A DNA stretch of 64,000 bases. It comes from Pratylenchus scribneri. Taxonomy: Eukaryota; Nematoda; Chromadorea; Rhabditida; Pratylenchidae. The DNA is taken from NCBI GenBank assembly GCA_030063045.1, contig JAQSEB010000059.1:2666001-2730000 (forward strand), given 5' to 3'. A program made the position numbers and the translations under genes. The notes under the pieces are model-generated. The model did no database searches and was not told where the DNA came from. It saw nothing but the letters and a program-made list of their open reading frames with translations. Below are positions 11,331 to 24,160 of the stretch, one piece after another. Each line of letters begins with the position of its first letter. Positions within the stretch are counted from its first letter, which is position 1.

Positions 11331-12308
11331 ATGGAATGGCTAGGGTCGCGTTTGCCCGTTCTCCATTCCGCACGTCCTTTTGTGCCTAGCTCACAATTAC
11401 ACGGTAATTTAACAGCTAATGGCACCGGCGGAGGTAATTTTATATATTTTAAATTAAAAATTGAATAATTTTAATTAGATTTAGATGGCCAAGACGACCA
11501 TGCAATGATGCAAACAATGTGTGATTTGATTTTGGGAGAAATACAAATCGAGATTGATCGGGTGCAAAAAGAAGCTGTAAGTGATAAAAACGTAAAAAAA
11601 TAACGAATTAAAATTTTCAGGAGAGACGTCGTCAAGAAGAACTTCGAATTACAAATCAGCCCGATTATTCTTGGCTCATTGACTGGCGACTACGGGCAAA
11701 ACGACCATTGGGATTTCGGGTTCGATTTATCTTTTGTTTTGTTACCATCTTTTTATTTCCAGGAAAGTTCGGAAATAGAAATTTTATGTACAAAGATAAG
11801 ACCAAAAGAATGGCGTCGACTTCTTGAGGTATTAAATGAGAATTAGATTAGAATTCTAGTAAAGTTTAATTGTTTTTTTTTATAAAATTAAGGAATGGCG
11901 CCGTCGGGTTCGTTATGTAGACACAAGAGATGAAGTGTTAAAAGTGTTTCGACAATCCATTGAATTTACAATTACCGAAAGGATGGAACGAGAATGCCGA
12001 TTGGAAAGTGTTGATGAACAGCAGCAGAATGGTGGGGTAAGGATGTGGATAATAGGGTGTTTTGATATAATTTTGAAACATTTAAAGAGGCAAATCAAGC
12101 CAATGGATACAGGCCATCGTCCACAAACAGCACGCCCCAATATTCAATATCCGAGCCAATTGAATGTTCTCGCACTCACACAATTACCACCGTTGGAACG
12201 AGACGATCCCGTTTAACAAGAATTACTCGAGATTGGGGAGCTACTATGATGATTGGATTGAAAGCAAAAAGTGAATGCAAAGGATATAAATATAAACGAT
12301 TTGAATGA
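11331..12308 (+). CDS. rdl-1: RD3-domain protein (retinal degeneration 3-like)
   Basis: The centre of this protein aligns from memory with the RD3 family. Blocks are MMQTMCDLILGEIQIEIDRV (coiled segment), the hallmark PDYSWLIDWRLRAKRPLGFR, EIEILCTKIRPKEWRRLLEE, and VLKVFRQSIEFTITERMERE. RD3 proteins bind receptor guanylate cyclases and control their trafficking and activity. A C. elegans homologue (rdl-1) has been linked to cyclase trafficking in sensory neurons. The start at 11331 gives MEWLGSRLPVLHSARPF. The last intron has two possible acceptors 2 nt apart. The one after AAAGAG gives a Ser/Thr-rich tail with TRRSRLTRITRDWGATMMIG and a stop at 12308; the other stops at 12216. I prefer the first because its basic tail resembles the RD3 end. 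Confidence 0.85.
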
Positions 12309-12720
12309 AATATTAATTTCGTTTTTAATTGATGTAAATATAACTGATAAAAAAGATTTTGTTAACATTTATTTTATTTATCCATTGTAGTTTTAAAAAT
12401 GGAATTCTAAACCATTGGTCTTTCTTTTAGTCTTATTAAAATTGAAAAGAAAGTCGAACCCGAAAAGCGAAAACGAAAACCGGTTTGGATAAATTGGCTT
12501 TTTCATTTGACATTTTATCCAAACCGCTCGGGCGCGGGCGCTCGGCTCAGCGCTCATCAGCTCAGCAAAATTGAATGACTAAAATTTAGAACTAAGCTAG
12601 CTAATTGCTAATCGGTTTAGGATTTTCTAGCAAATTGAAAAACCATTAAATTAATTTCAAAACATCATTTAATGAATGTAACTAACAAAAATATGGTTTG
12701 ATTTTATTTTTTTAGAATGA
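12309..12720. other. Spacer with GC-rich patch upstream of rme-8
   Basis: Contains the inverted repeat listed separately, then a short GC-rich stretch at about 12520-12570 (GGGCGCGGGCGCTCGG) that stands out in this AT-rich region. The spacer ends in an acceptor-like TTTTTTTAG just before the rme-8 ATG, a probable spliced-leader site. Confidence 0.45.
12481..12526. repeat. 13-bp perfect inverted repeat (stem-loop)
   Basis: CGGTTTGGATAAA at 12481-12493 is perfectly inverted as TTTATCCAAACCG at 12514-12526, with a 20-nt loop. It lies about 200 bp before the rme-8 start and next to the GC-rich patch. It could be the remnant of a small inverted-repeat element or a structured upstream sequence. 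Confidence 0.7.
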
Positions 12721-15700
12721 ATGATGAATAAACAAATTCAATTCAATCCCAACAATCACGATTTGCACTGCTTCTTGGTAACGAAACTTTCAGCATGGAA
12801 AGGGAAGTAAGTTCAATGAATTAAGTATTTTCATAAATTTTTATTATTCAGATATCGCCGGATTTTTTCAGTTGGAAATTTGGCAATTACAACATATAAT
12901 CCACAAACATTGGAGATTACAAATCAAGTTTGATTTCTTCATTTGCCGAAAAATAATCACATTTTAGTGGCTTTATGAAGACTTTTTTTCGATCCGAGCA
13001 GCCAACGAACGACCCCGGCATTCAAATGCTGATTCAAGTATTCAAACAAGACATGAAGAACAATTTGCCATTCAAGTAAGTAAATTTTATTTCAATAGTG
13101 AGGAGACTTATTTCAAATCCTCCAAAACTATGCAGGTACGGAAGAAGGGAGGAAAAATTGACACGATGCGATTTGCCAGTGAATTTTCCAGAGAAGTGGT
13201 TACGGAAGCATTGCGTTATCAGACGCGGTTTGCTGCCGATCAAAATGTTCATAGAACGGTATATTTGTTTTAGATTTTTGTAAAATTAAGTAATTTTATA
13301 GAAATTTACTTGCCAGAAGCAAGGATGGTCCGATAAGAAGCAATTTTTAACACTAGAAGTGGCATCCAGTTCATTGAATCAACTTGAGCCAACCACAAAT
13401 ACATTGCTAAAAAGCTATGACTACAAGGATATCCGACTAATAATTCCATTGAAAGAGCAACGAAATGCATTTGTCCTAGAAATTGGTGATCAGCGGAGAA
13501 GAGTTCGTTAAAAATATTTTTGTTATTTCAATCAATTTATTCAGCATCTTTTTTATTGCGATCAATCGGATCGATTGATAAAAGAAATGCGCGATGCAGC
13601 ATTGGAACATTTGGGCATTGATTTGCAAATGGCAAGAGATCCACTCAGCATAGACCATTTTGTGCTCACTCGACTTGGTCTTTGCAGGTTAATATTAAAA
13701 TAAATTTTTACAAAAAAATTAAAAAAATTACAGCAAAGACGAACAATTAACTTCATATGTGGAATTTAAAGTGCAAAAACATTCGCCAAAATGTGCAGCA
13801 TTGGTCGAAGGACAATCATCCATTAATGCAGAACAACAAACTTCCTCAACATCAACTGCGCGGCGTTTACTTTGTCTCAGCGAAACATGCTTGATTGAGA
13901 GGGATCCGGCAAGTTACAGTGTTATTTGTGCTCGACTGTTGAGAACTGTAAGTCGAAAAAATTACCCATAATTAAACTGAATTTATAGATTGTTTGCTTA
14001 GTTCGAGATTTACGCGATCCCCAGAAATTTAATATAGTTTATGAAAATGGCGATGAACGGATATACACATCAAATGAACGGTAAAATTAAATTAATCACA
14101 AACTTCAAATTTAAATTTTATTCAATTATAGTGATTCTCTTCTTGCTTCACTTATTGATGGTGCTCGCGGTTCCGGAAATTATCAAATTCATATTTTGTC
14201 TCGATGCCAATATAGAGATCTCAGAATGGTGCCATATGGTTTTCAACTGGATGAGGATGCTGAACAGCAACTTCTCAAACACATCGTTCAAATTCCCCGT
14301 AAAAATAATATTGAATTAATTAAAATATATTTTCTAATTATTAGCTGGACTGAGGCGCATCGACATAATTCGTCGATTCAATGCAAATATTCCCTACAAT
14401 GGATTGAATTTCTCTGCATCTTCCGAAGTAATTTTTAAATATTGATTTAAATAATTATTTTTTTTGTAGAGCTTTTTCGAGAATAAAAGTCGAGCAATTA
14501 TTTCCGCTCTGGAGGCCGTCCTTTCCGAACAATATAATACACAAAAACCGGCGGATATGCAACAAACTCAACGGGTTGTTAATAATGTTCATGCCCCAGT
14601 TGCGGACCCACAAGAGTCAATCACTCGAATGGAAGCACAAATGGCTTGCCTTCATCGTTTATTCGCATCCAAAACTGGCTTCCAAGCATTCACCACTGTG
14701 GAAGGGTACATTCAAAATTTTGCAACCTTAATTATTTACAAATTTAAAGAATTCGAGAGAAATTAGGCGCTTTGGTTGTTGCCGTGTTGAAGCGGAAGGA
14801 GGAGGCAGTTGACCATGCATGTGTGGATATGTTGTGCACTTTGCTTCAACCAATGCATCCAAATTATGAATTACGCATAGAACAACTCAATAAACAATCT
14901 TTGCTTTCAAGCCGCGCATTTGTTGAACATTTATTACACTTGGTTGTTGACCATGTGACCAAAGGAACAGGTAAAACTGGAATAATTTAAAAAATCAAAT
15001 ATTAAATTTAAGGTGCCATTGTTATTGCCTCAATGCTTGACTTTTTGACTTTTACCATTTGTGCACCCTATAGTGAAACCACACCGGGTGATACATTTGA
15101 TGCAATGTTAGAATTGGTGGCGCAAAGAGGGCGGACATTTTACAAACTTTTCCATCATCCTTCTCTTACAATAGTCAAAGGAGCCGGGCTTGTGATGCGC
15201 GCTATCATTGAGGAGTCAACTCGAGAGGTTTTTCTGATTTTTATTAATTCATTTGTTAAATATTTATTTTTAGATAAGTCGACAAATGCAAATTTTGGCT
15301 CTCACAGAAGGAGCTTTTCTCAAACATTTGGAAATGGCTTTATTAACAACTGGAAAAGATTTGCGAATTTTAACAAATAAACAATTGAGTGGATATTTGG
15401 TTGCACTTTGGATTGCCGAAAATCAATCATCCAAGGACTTGTTACATCGATGCTTAGTAAAATTAAATTAAAATAAATTTAAAAAATGTAAATGAATTTA
15501 GCCACGTGGTTTACTCGATTATTTGGATAGCAGAGAAAGTGTTCCAACATCAGCAAATTCCGAGAAGGATTTATTAACAATTAGAAATAATTTGGAAGTG
15601 GCCACAAATGCAGAAAAAGATCGACCATTTGCACAATTGCAGGTTAAAAATTGAAATTTGAAAATGAAAATAAACAAATTTTTAAGGATCAATTGAGAAG

Positions 15701-18700
15701 TATGCAAATTACAGTTGAAGCGAGGCTGGACACTCTTTTACAACATTGGAATTTGGAACAAAAATTAAATTTTTTACAAAGCCATAAATCGAAGGAAGAG
15801 CGAACACTTCAGCAAAGACCAGTGGTGTTGAGGAAGAGGAGAAGACAAGTCAAAGCAACGGCTAATTGGAAATTATTTTGGTTAGAATTTTAATTTAAAT
15901 AATAAAAAATGATTTGAAATTCAGTTATCAATTTTCACAAAACCATGCTCGAGCCGATTTAATTTGGAATGAAAAGACGAGAGATGAATTCAGACAGGCC
16001 ATTGATAATGAAATGCGCCAATTGCAACAAGAAATGGAATTTGTGCAACCAGGAACGACGATTGCATGGAATCATGCTGAATTTTCGGTATACCCTGATT
16101 GTTTTAAGAATTAATTGTGACAATTTAGATTACTTATAATTTCATTGGCTGATGAAATTCGAATTGGTGATTATTATTTGCGATTTTTGCTTACCGAAGA
16201 AAACAATGTGGAAACTGCCACACCAATTCATCGACCACAGGTTTAATTAATAATTTCACTCAAATATTAATTTAAAATTAGGAATTTTTCAACAATATTT
16301 ATCATCGATTTTTGCTATCACAACGCAGTGAGATGCGATGCATTTGTTTGCGGGCAATGGCAATTGTCTATGAACGACATTGCATTAGCATTGGTCCATT
16401 TGCGGATGCACGTCACATTGTTCAAATGCTGGTAAAATGCACAAATTTGGCAGAAAGGGATCATCTCATTTTTCTCATAAATAAGGTACACTCAAATTTT
16501 GATTATTAATTTTCATTCAATTTAAATTTCAGTTGGCACTTGATAAACAAAATGTCCGTGAATTAATTGCCGCTGACTCCCTTCCACTTCTCGTTGACAT
16601 CGCCGTACTCGCCCATTTACATGTGAATCGAGCAAAATTGCATGCACAAACAAATGTGATTGAGGCGGCCAAAGGAACAATGGAGAGTGATGAAAATGAA
16701 CCGAAAGAATGGTACTATAATGATAAACAAGGGCAACGCCAAGGACCATTCTCTTTCCGAAAAGTTTGCATTTTAATTTATTATTAATATTATTTTTTTT
16801 TATTAAGATGAAGGCATTTTATCGTGAAGGAATTCTTTTTGAGAAGAGTGAAATTTGGGCAGAAGGCCTGGACAAATGGTGCCATCTCTCGTCAGTTGCA
16901 CAATTCCGTTGGACAATTTGTTCAAGTGGAAATTGTGCATCCATAAATTCACCACAAAATCCATCAATTGGTTCTGATGATGCTTTAGGTTTGTTCAACA
17001 TTTTGGCTATAATTTACAATCGAATAATAAAATTTAAGAAGATGATGATTCATTGCCAATTGCTATATATAATTTGACGGATTTATCCGTGTTAATCCTG
17101 GACACACTCAATCAAATGTGCTCATTTTTCCCTTCGAGGGATGAGACTGGCGCAGTAATTCGTCCCTTGCCAAAAGTGAAGAAAATTTTATCGGAGCCAG
17201 TTCTCCTCTACCAAATAGTGCAATTATTAATCACCTATGATCCATCAATTGTGCAACGGGTAGCCACATTGGTGAATGCAATTATTCAGGTAGTAAATTA
17301 TATGAAATTATTCAATTATTAGACTATTTTTAAGGATAATCCATCTGTGCCTCGACTTTACCTTTCCGGTGTATTCTTTTTCATTTTGATGTACAATGGC
17401 TCAAATATTTTGCCAATTGCACGTTTTTTGAAGGATACTCATTTGAAACAAGCATTCCGTTCCACTCTCAGCAAATCCGAATTGGCCTCACGTTCTGTGC
17501 TTTGTCCAATGTTGCCGGAAGCAAACATTTTCTACCTTGAGGTATTAAAAAAGATTAATAAATAAGACTAAATAATGTTTAGGAATATGGTGCCGAAAAA
17601 TATGCTGAAGTATTCCTTGGCGAATTCGAAAATCCCGAATGTATTTGGAATAGCGAAATGCGAAGGCATATGATCGAAAAAATTGCAATCCATGTGGCCG
17701 ATTTTTCTTGCCGACTTTCATCAAATGTTAAAGCTTTATACAGGTCTTTTGAATAATTCAACTCATTTATTTAACTAAATTTTTAAAGTAAAGGGGATAA
17801 AAATACTTAAATGTGACAATTAAGTCCGAAAAAAATATTTGCCTCGGAGAGGATTTGAACCCGGGACCTCTATTTTACAAAAAAAGCATCAAACCATTAA
17901 ACTAAAATTGTCGTTTGTGGCCGAATCGTTAAATCTTTTTTATAAACCATAATTTAATATTATATAACTAGCGGCCGCGTAAAAAGTGAGCAGTGTAAGA
18001 AATGTGTGGGTTTAAGGAATATGTGGGAATTTGGTATATATCGGGAATCTGGTGATTTGGGAAAATGACCCAAATTAGTCTAAATGAACTCTTTTTGGTT
18101 ATATTTATCGAGATGTCCCATCTTCCGGCACGCACCCCACCCTTTTACCCTTATTAGATATACCCCAAAACGTTGGCGCCAAACATTTTTATATTGTATA
18201 TAATTTAGATATTGTCCAATTCCACCAATAGAATATCCGCAATTGAAGGAAGAATTGTTCTGTCATTTTTATTATCTTCGTCATTTGACCGACCAACAAC
18301 ATTTTCCTCGCTGGCCAATCCGCGAACCCGTTGAATTCTTGCGGGCTTGCCTTTCCGCATGGCACGATGAAATTACCCGAAAACCAGCAAAGATGTCCGT
18401 TGAACAGGTTTGATTTAAAAAAGCACAAATATAATATATAACAAATAAATAATATTTAAAGGCTTGTGAACGACTTGGTCTTTCGATAACGGACAAATCC
18501 AGTTGGCATGATCCGGCCATTGTTAGGCGAGCATATTTCAAATTGGCACAAAAATATCATCCGGACAAAAACCCAGAGGGACGGGAACAATTTGAACAAA
18601 TCAATTATGCTTATGAATTTCTCACTTCCACTTTGGTCCGGGCCAATTCTTCTCAACAACCGGACATTAATCGAATAGTCATTATACTTCGTGCCCAAAG

Positions 18701-21700
18701 CATTGTATATAGAAGAAATTTGGAAGGTTACTTATTCTGGACATATTTTTTTAAATTTAATTCATTTTTAGTACTCTCTCCTTATAAATATGCCGGCTAT
18801 TCCCAACTTATCAAAACCATCGATTTGGAATCGGCCGATGATTCATTGTTCAAAGAGGGCGGTGGTCAACTGCTAATTGCTGCCGTTGAATTGTGCTATT
18901 GGACTCTGAGAAGTTCACCGTTGAATGCGGAACAACTCAGAAGGGATGGTGGCCTAGAAGTAAGTTTTTAAATAATTAATTTAATAATATATCTATTCAC
19001 ACATGGGCAAGGGGGGGGGTCATCCCCCCCCCCCCCACCACGCCGCAATCGGGGGCGGGTACCGGGGGGGACTTCGCAGGTGGGGGGTGATGAAGGTGCG
19101 AAGTGGGTGTTAGGGGTAGGGGGTGCGAAGTCGCAGAGGCAATTTTGATCAAAATTTTTCGCTGCGCGGCCATTTTTGACCAAATTTTCCCTTGCGAAGT
19201 CAATTTTTAGCCGTTGCGCGGCAATTTTTGGACAAAATTTTCGCCTGCGGCGCAAAATACAAAAAAGGGACTTCGCAAAAAAAATTTTTTGGACCCTCCC
19301 CCCACTTCGCACTTCGCAATGGTCCAAGTGATCCCCCCCCCCTTGCCCATGTATGTATCTATTAAGGTTCTCTACAATACATTTGAGCGAAGTGTCCCAA
19401 TGATTACGCAAAGTTCACATGAATTGGATATGCCTGTCCAAGTTTGTATTCATGTTTGCAATTGTTTTGCCACTGCTGCGCGATTTGAAGCATGTCGAGA
19501 AAAAATTTCTGGAATGAAGGCTTTGTATAAAAGTGTTTGCCAGTTATTAAAATTTGAGGTTATTTTTTGTTTAAAAAATATTTTCTAATTTTTTTTCCAG
19601 CATTTGAATCGTTTGGCCTGTGCAGCGGCGGATTGTATTTGTGCCTTTTCTGTGTGCACCCTTTTGCAAACTCAATTATTCCAAGCTGGCATTATTTGGC
19701 AATTATTGCCTCATTTATTTCGATTCGATTGGACATTGGATGAAGGAGGTTTAAAATAATTATATTAAATATTAAATTTTGTTTATTTAAAGGTGTTTCC
19801 CATTCCGAGAAGACCAATCAACAAGCTGTGTTGAATCGATTGGCCCGAAGTTGTTGTGAAGCATTGGCATGTTTGGCAGGATATAGGGCAGAGACACCGG
19901 ACAATGACGGCGTACAGAACAGGCAAATTTATTTACCCACTCTAGAATTTATTTATTATTATTATTTTAGTTTGCGTGCAATGCTCACTCCATATATTTG
20001 TCGTCAAATGCAATTAGCACCGATGACACTTTTGGTAAATGCACCACAAGAAGAGGCTGAAGAAAATAACATGAATGATCAACAACCAACGAAATCCAAT
20101 TCTCCATTACCACCTCAAAATGGTTTTTAAAAAGGATATGAATTAATGTAATATTATTATTTAGGCCAAATGAACGGTGATGAAGAGGATGAATTGAATG
20201 AGCCGACAAAACCACCAATGCAATTTCGAAATGATTTTGTGCTAAAATTGTTGAATTCCAACACGGAAGATCCTTATTTGATTTGGGACAATGCCACACG
20301 AGCAGAATTGTTGGACTTTGTTGAACGCAACAGAAATTCAAACGAAAATATTGTAAAAATTAGAAATAATAATTAGTAAAAAATATTTAATTTTAGAGCG
20401 AATTATTTGGCGCTGAATTCAAATTAAGTGTTTATGCAGCCGAATTGGTTGTTGGAGAAATATTTGTGCGCATTTATAATGCACAACCGGAATTCAAACT
20501 GCAGGTTAAATTATTGGAATAATTCAATTTATAATAATATTTTCAGGAACCAAAACGAACTTGTATGGATTTGCTCGATTTTTTGGCCAAAAATCATCAG
20601 CCACTTCTAAACCAACAAGGATTCAACCAAACAGTGCCAAAACAAAAACCAATTCCAAGTCCAAAACCACAAAAATTACCATCAAAACCAATTGGATCAT
20701 TGAATGGGGCAAAGCCAAATGCAGGAAAAAATCAAGTCAAGGTGATCAAAATTATTAATTTTAAAAATTTTCTATTATAAATTTTAAGAGCGAGGAAGCC
20801 GATTTGATTGATTTGAGCACAGAATTTGTGGTTGAGGAAGAATTGCCGGCCGTCAATTGGGGCGAATTCCAAACAGCTTCTAAAGCGAATATTCAACCAA
20901 TCTCGACACCGTCCGGAGGAAAAGAGATAAATGGAAATAAATTGGCATTGGAAGAACGAATTCGCATGGTTTTGGAGGCATTACGGAATTTGTTGATGAT
21001 GAATCCAGGTGAAGGGAATATTCATCAAAAAATACAAATTTATTATTTTTAGGCGTTGAACTCCTTTTGATTGGCCATTTCAAAACACTTTTCACTTTCC
21101 TTCGAATCCATACACTGCCTACAATTCAACTTAAAACACTTCAAATCATTTCTATCGCAGCATCAAATAAAGAATGCGTTACGGACATTGCATGTTCCAT
21201 TCAGCTTCCATTACTCCTCATTTTGCTCATTCGACTCCCAAAAGGTTTTCTTTATGTTCACGTTCATCCATTCCATTCGTCATTATATTTTAGCATGTGA
21301 AATAATTTTGCGTCTTTAATTGCTTTGGTTTCCAATGTACAATTAATAAAGGATTTGTTGGAATTTGGTGGGCTGGTCTATGTGCTTTCCATTTTCGCTG
21401 AATGCACAAATATCCAATCGAATGAACAGAATAAAGGTTGGAATAATTATTTTCGTCAATTTAATTAAATTTGCAGAAAAAATGCCAAGTGGAACATCTT
21501 CAGCCAGTCGAATGCTTTCATCCGAATTGTTGGCCAAATTACAAGCAGACAAATTGACCGGACCAAAATGGACTCGATTTCTTGTCCGTTTTCTCCCAAA
21601 CATTTTTGCTGATACATTGAGAGACAATCCTGGAATGGCGTATGTGTTCTTAAAAACTCAAATCAATTTTATTTTTATTTTGCCAGAATACAAATGTTCG

Positions 21701-23002
21701 ATATGAATACGGAAAATCCGGAATTGATTTGGAACGATGAAATGCGAAATGGTGTTCGGAAAATAATTCAAAAAATACTCGCTGAATTGGTTCAAACCCA
21801 ACAAATTGATCCAAATGCAAAATGGAATTCGGTAAATTATTTTTAATTTGCATATTATTAAATAAAAATTAATATAGAATTCCGTGATTGGCGAGACCGG
21901 TTGCGCATATGAGAATGTGATCGCCGGCGAATTGATAATTGGCGGAATTTACCTTCGAATATTTATTGGCAATCCGTCTTGGGCGGTACGACATCCTCGA
22001 CAATTTGCAACAGAATTGGTTGAACGGCTGTTGGAATTATGGCAGCCACCAAAACGAGTTCGAACCGAACAAGAACAACAACAATGGAAGAGCCAATTGG
22101 AACAAGTCACAAAAGCATTGGTTTTGCTGATTGCGCACCATCCAACCACAGTTGATATGGTAAATATTATTTTAGGCTTAGGCTCTAAATTCATAAATAT
22201 TTTATTCAGATTCCTTCCCAAGGCTATTTGCCAGTTTTGTCATTCCATGCAATCCACCAAAAGTGATGAAGTCGCCCGTTCTGCAGCGCTCGTTCTAAAC
22301 CAACTCACTGAAAATCCAGTAAGATTTTAACAATATTTCCAATTAAAAGTGCATTTTTAAAGAATTGTGCCAGCACATTTGCTTCAATTCCTGCCCTGGC
22401 CAAAGGTCTTCTTGCCTGCATGCGAAGACAACCAGAGTTGGTCAGGGAATGGGCTCATGCACTGAAAATGTTGGCACAAAAATGCACCCAGGAATTTGCT
22501 GAACAAATTCTCCTTTCTGGAATGGTTGAACATTTACTACAAATATTGGCCAGCCCTCTTCCAGGCAAATTTAAACGCTTTTTAAAATGTAAAAACAGTT
22601 CTTTATTAAAATAGGAGTGAATAACCCTTCTGCTGCAAAGGCAGAGATTGCGGATGCATTGAAACTTTGTAGCCGTGAACCTCAATTTGGCGAACGAATA
22701 TCCACAATTTTGCAACGGTCAAATGTTTGGAGCCAGTACAAAGATCAAAAGCATGATTTATTCTTGCCCACACTTACACAAACACAAGCAATAACCGGTA
22801 ATTTTTTAATAAATTAAATCATTGTATAAAATGAATTTTAGGCGGTCCCAGTGGTGGCTCTGCATCAATTGCCGGCTATTTGACTGAGGGAATGTTCGAA
22901 CCGCCTCCCGCCAGACTTGCACCACCGCCGGCCCCGCCAATCAACACTGGCGTTCAACAACAAAAAACCAATGACGATTTTGGCCCTCTTGGGCCATTAT
23001 AA
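12721..23002 (+). CDS. rme-8: RME-8 / DNAJC13, endosomal DnaJ protein
   Basis: Very large endosomal J-protein that works with Hsc70, retromer and SNX1 in clathrin uncoating and cargo recycling. The start at 12721 ([20 protein letters not shown]) lies behind an in-frame stop and an acceptor-like TTTTTTTAG. The next residues, [23 protein letters not shown], match the DNAJC13 N-terminus across the first intron. A GYF-like module ([15 protein letters not shown]) is at about 16690-16920. The J domain is at about 18460-18740 with the HPD motif ([20 protein letters not shown]). Four IWN repeats are seen near 15950 ([11 protein letters not shown]), 17635 ([11 protein letters not shown]), 20275 ([11 protein letters not shown]) and 21725 ([11 protein letters not shown]). 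The C-terminus is proline-rich and ends DDFGPLGPL. There are more than 30 small introns; two carry mobile-element insertions. Length (over 2000 residues) fits the family. No break seen. Confidence 0.95.
17838..17911 (-). pseudogene. tRNA-like relic in an rme-8 intron
   Basis: Read on the minus strand, this stretch has a B-box-like GGTCCCGGGTTCAAATCC and an A-box-like TTAGTTTAATGGTTTGATG at the right spacing for a tRNA. The acceptor ends do not pair, the T stem is weak, and the anticodon region is a T-run. It is therefore a degenerate tRNA, or a tRNA-derived SINE head, rather than a working tRNA gene. It lies inside the long rme-8 intron (about 17743-18208) next to the mobile-element relic. 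Confidence 0.5.
17968..18196. mobile_element. Short relative of the 1-3991 array unit, in an rme-8 intron
   Basis: Starts CTAGCGGCCGCGTAAAAAG and ends TTTTTATATTG. Both ends match the array units at 1-3991 (start CTAGCGGGCGTACG, end CTTTTTATATTATATATAA). The sequence before the right end also matches in outline (TTTATCGA.ATGTCCCATC, AACGTTGGCGCC region). It is flanked by TATATAA at 17961-17967 and 18197-18203, a possible target duplication, although the target is simple sequence. The central box-bearing part is missing, so this looks like an internally deleted single copy of the same family. Confidence 0.6.
18998..19355. mobile_element. GC-rich 358-bp inverted-repeat element (MITE) in an rme-8 intron
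   Basis: The ends are inverted repeats: CACACATGGGCAAGGGGGGG on the left and, reverse-complemented, CATACATGGGCAAGGGGGGG on the right. The element is bounded by an exact 8-bp direct repeat TATCTATT at 18990-18997 and 19356-19363. An 8-bp duplication is typical of hAT-like transposons. The interior is strongly GC-rich, with G-runs and CTTCGC subrepeats, unlike the host intron. The right-hand duplication lies directly before the splice acceptor (AAG at 19364-19366), and the coding frame continues as [13 protein letters not shown], so the insertion appears to be spliced out. Confidence 0.85.
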
Positions 23003-23304
23003 TATAATACATCCCTAATTTAATATTAGTGCCCATCCTTCTTTAAATCCCACCCCCAAATCTCTCTTTATATTCCAGTCCAATCAAATTTGCCCAAATG
23101 ACCTTTTCATCTGCTTATTTTTTTGCCCGAATTTTTCCATTAAAATTATTCATATCCCTTATATTATGCGCTCTATTTTTTTATTTTTAATTGTTTGACT
23201 TCATTTGTGATAATAAAAATTATTTTATGGCTTTATTATTTGTAATTAAAAAAACGAACAATAAAGATTAAATAGTGAAAACAAATATTCTAGTTCTTTC
23301 GTCT
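23003..23304. other. Convergent 3' spacer
   Basis: AT-rich interval between the stop of rme-8 (+) and the stop of the small minus-strand gene. It holds AATAAA-like signals for both. Nothing else is seen. Confidence 0.4.
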
Positions 23305-24006
23305 TTATTCTTTTCTATCCGGTGAGGCATTTAGATTCTTCTTTTTCAGTTTTGCTTTTATCTCAGCTTCTTTAGCCTTAAAATTAAAATGGATTAATCA
23401 TTCATTAATCAATTTAATTAACCATAATTTCGAGCATTTCCATGTCAATTTCACGAGTGTCTTTTCCCATCGAAATCCAACTCTCTTTCATTGCTTTGAG
23501 TTTTTGCTTTTTCTGTAACATTGCAATTAATTGAGGATCAAAATTCAGCAACTCGTCAGTGTCCCGTTCTTCGCTAAAGGAAAAATTTGGTATTTAAAAT
23601 GTGAATTAAAATATTCACCGAAAATAGCCGATATAGGCGAACAATGCAATAAAACTGATGAAATGTGAGGCCCGTTGAATCCTTCTAAATCTGAAAATTT
23701 AGTTATATTTAAGGTAATAATTTATAATAATTCTACCTTTTGCTGTCATAATAACTCGGCAAATAAACTGGTATTGCCAATGACGGATCCAGAATGCGAT
23801 CTCGGCCATGATAGGCCCTCGATTTGCTGAATGGCTTCTCATCGTTGTTGAACCTTGATAACATTGACAAAATATTTTTAATATAATTTTTTACATTTAA
23901 AAAACCTATTAAGGGTTGTCGAAATTCCTCTAACACTGCCAAAATTAATTTCCATATAAAATTTATTTCGATTTGCCATCGCCATTCTTAGCAGTGAGGA
24001 TTGCAT
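23305..24006 (-). CDS. Putative mitochondrial single-span membrane protein
   Basis: Five exons joined in phase give about 175 aa. The N-terminus, MQSSLLRMAMANRNKFYMEI then RGISTTLNRFNN, is basic and hydroxylated with no acids until residue 19, like a mitochondrial presequence. A soluble stretch follows (RAYHGRDRILDPSLAIPVYL). One hydrophobic span comes after RRIQRAS (HFISFIALFAYIGYF). The rest is a charged, probably coiled tail (LLNFDPQLIAMLQKKQKLKA, then EIMKAKEAEIKAKLKKKNLN), ending SPDRKE. I do not recognise the family. The layout resembles small inner-membrane assembly or translocase accessory proteins, but that is only a resemblance. It lies 154 bp downstream of MRTO4 on the same strand and could be a second gene in an operon. 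Confidence 0.72.
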
Positions 24007-24160
24007 TTTATCAACCAAATTAAAAATAAAATTAATTTAAATTTAATCAAATTGTAAATATCAAAATGATTGAATCGTAATTTTAAAACAAGAAATTTTT
24101 TACAAAATTTTTAATTAAAATTAAATAAAAATCAACAAATTGTCAACAATTGTGTCTTTA

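Noticed and set aside
17838..17911. Functional tRNA gene
   Set aside because: Acceptor ends do not pair, the T stem is weak and the anticodon region is a T-run.
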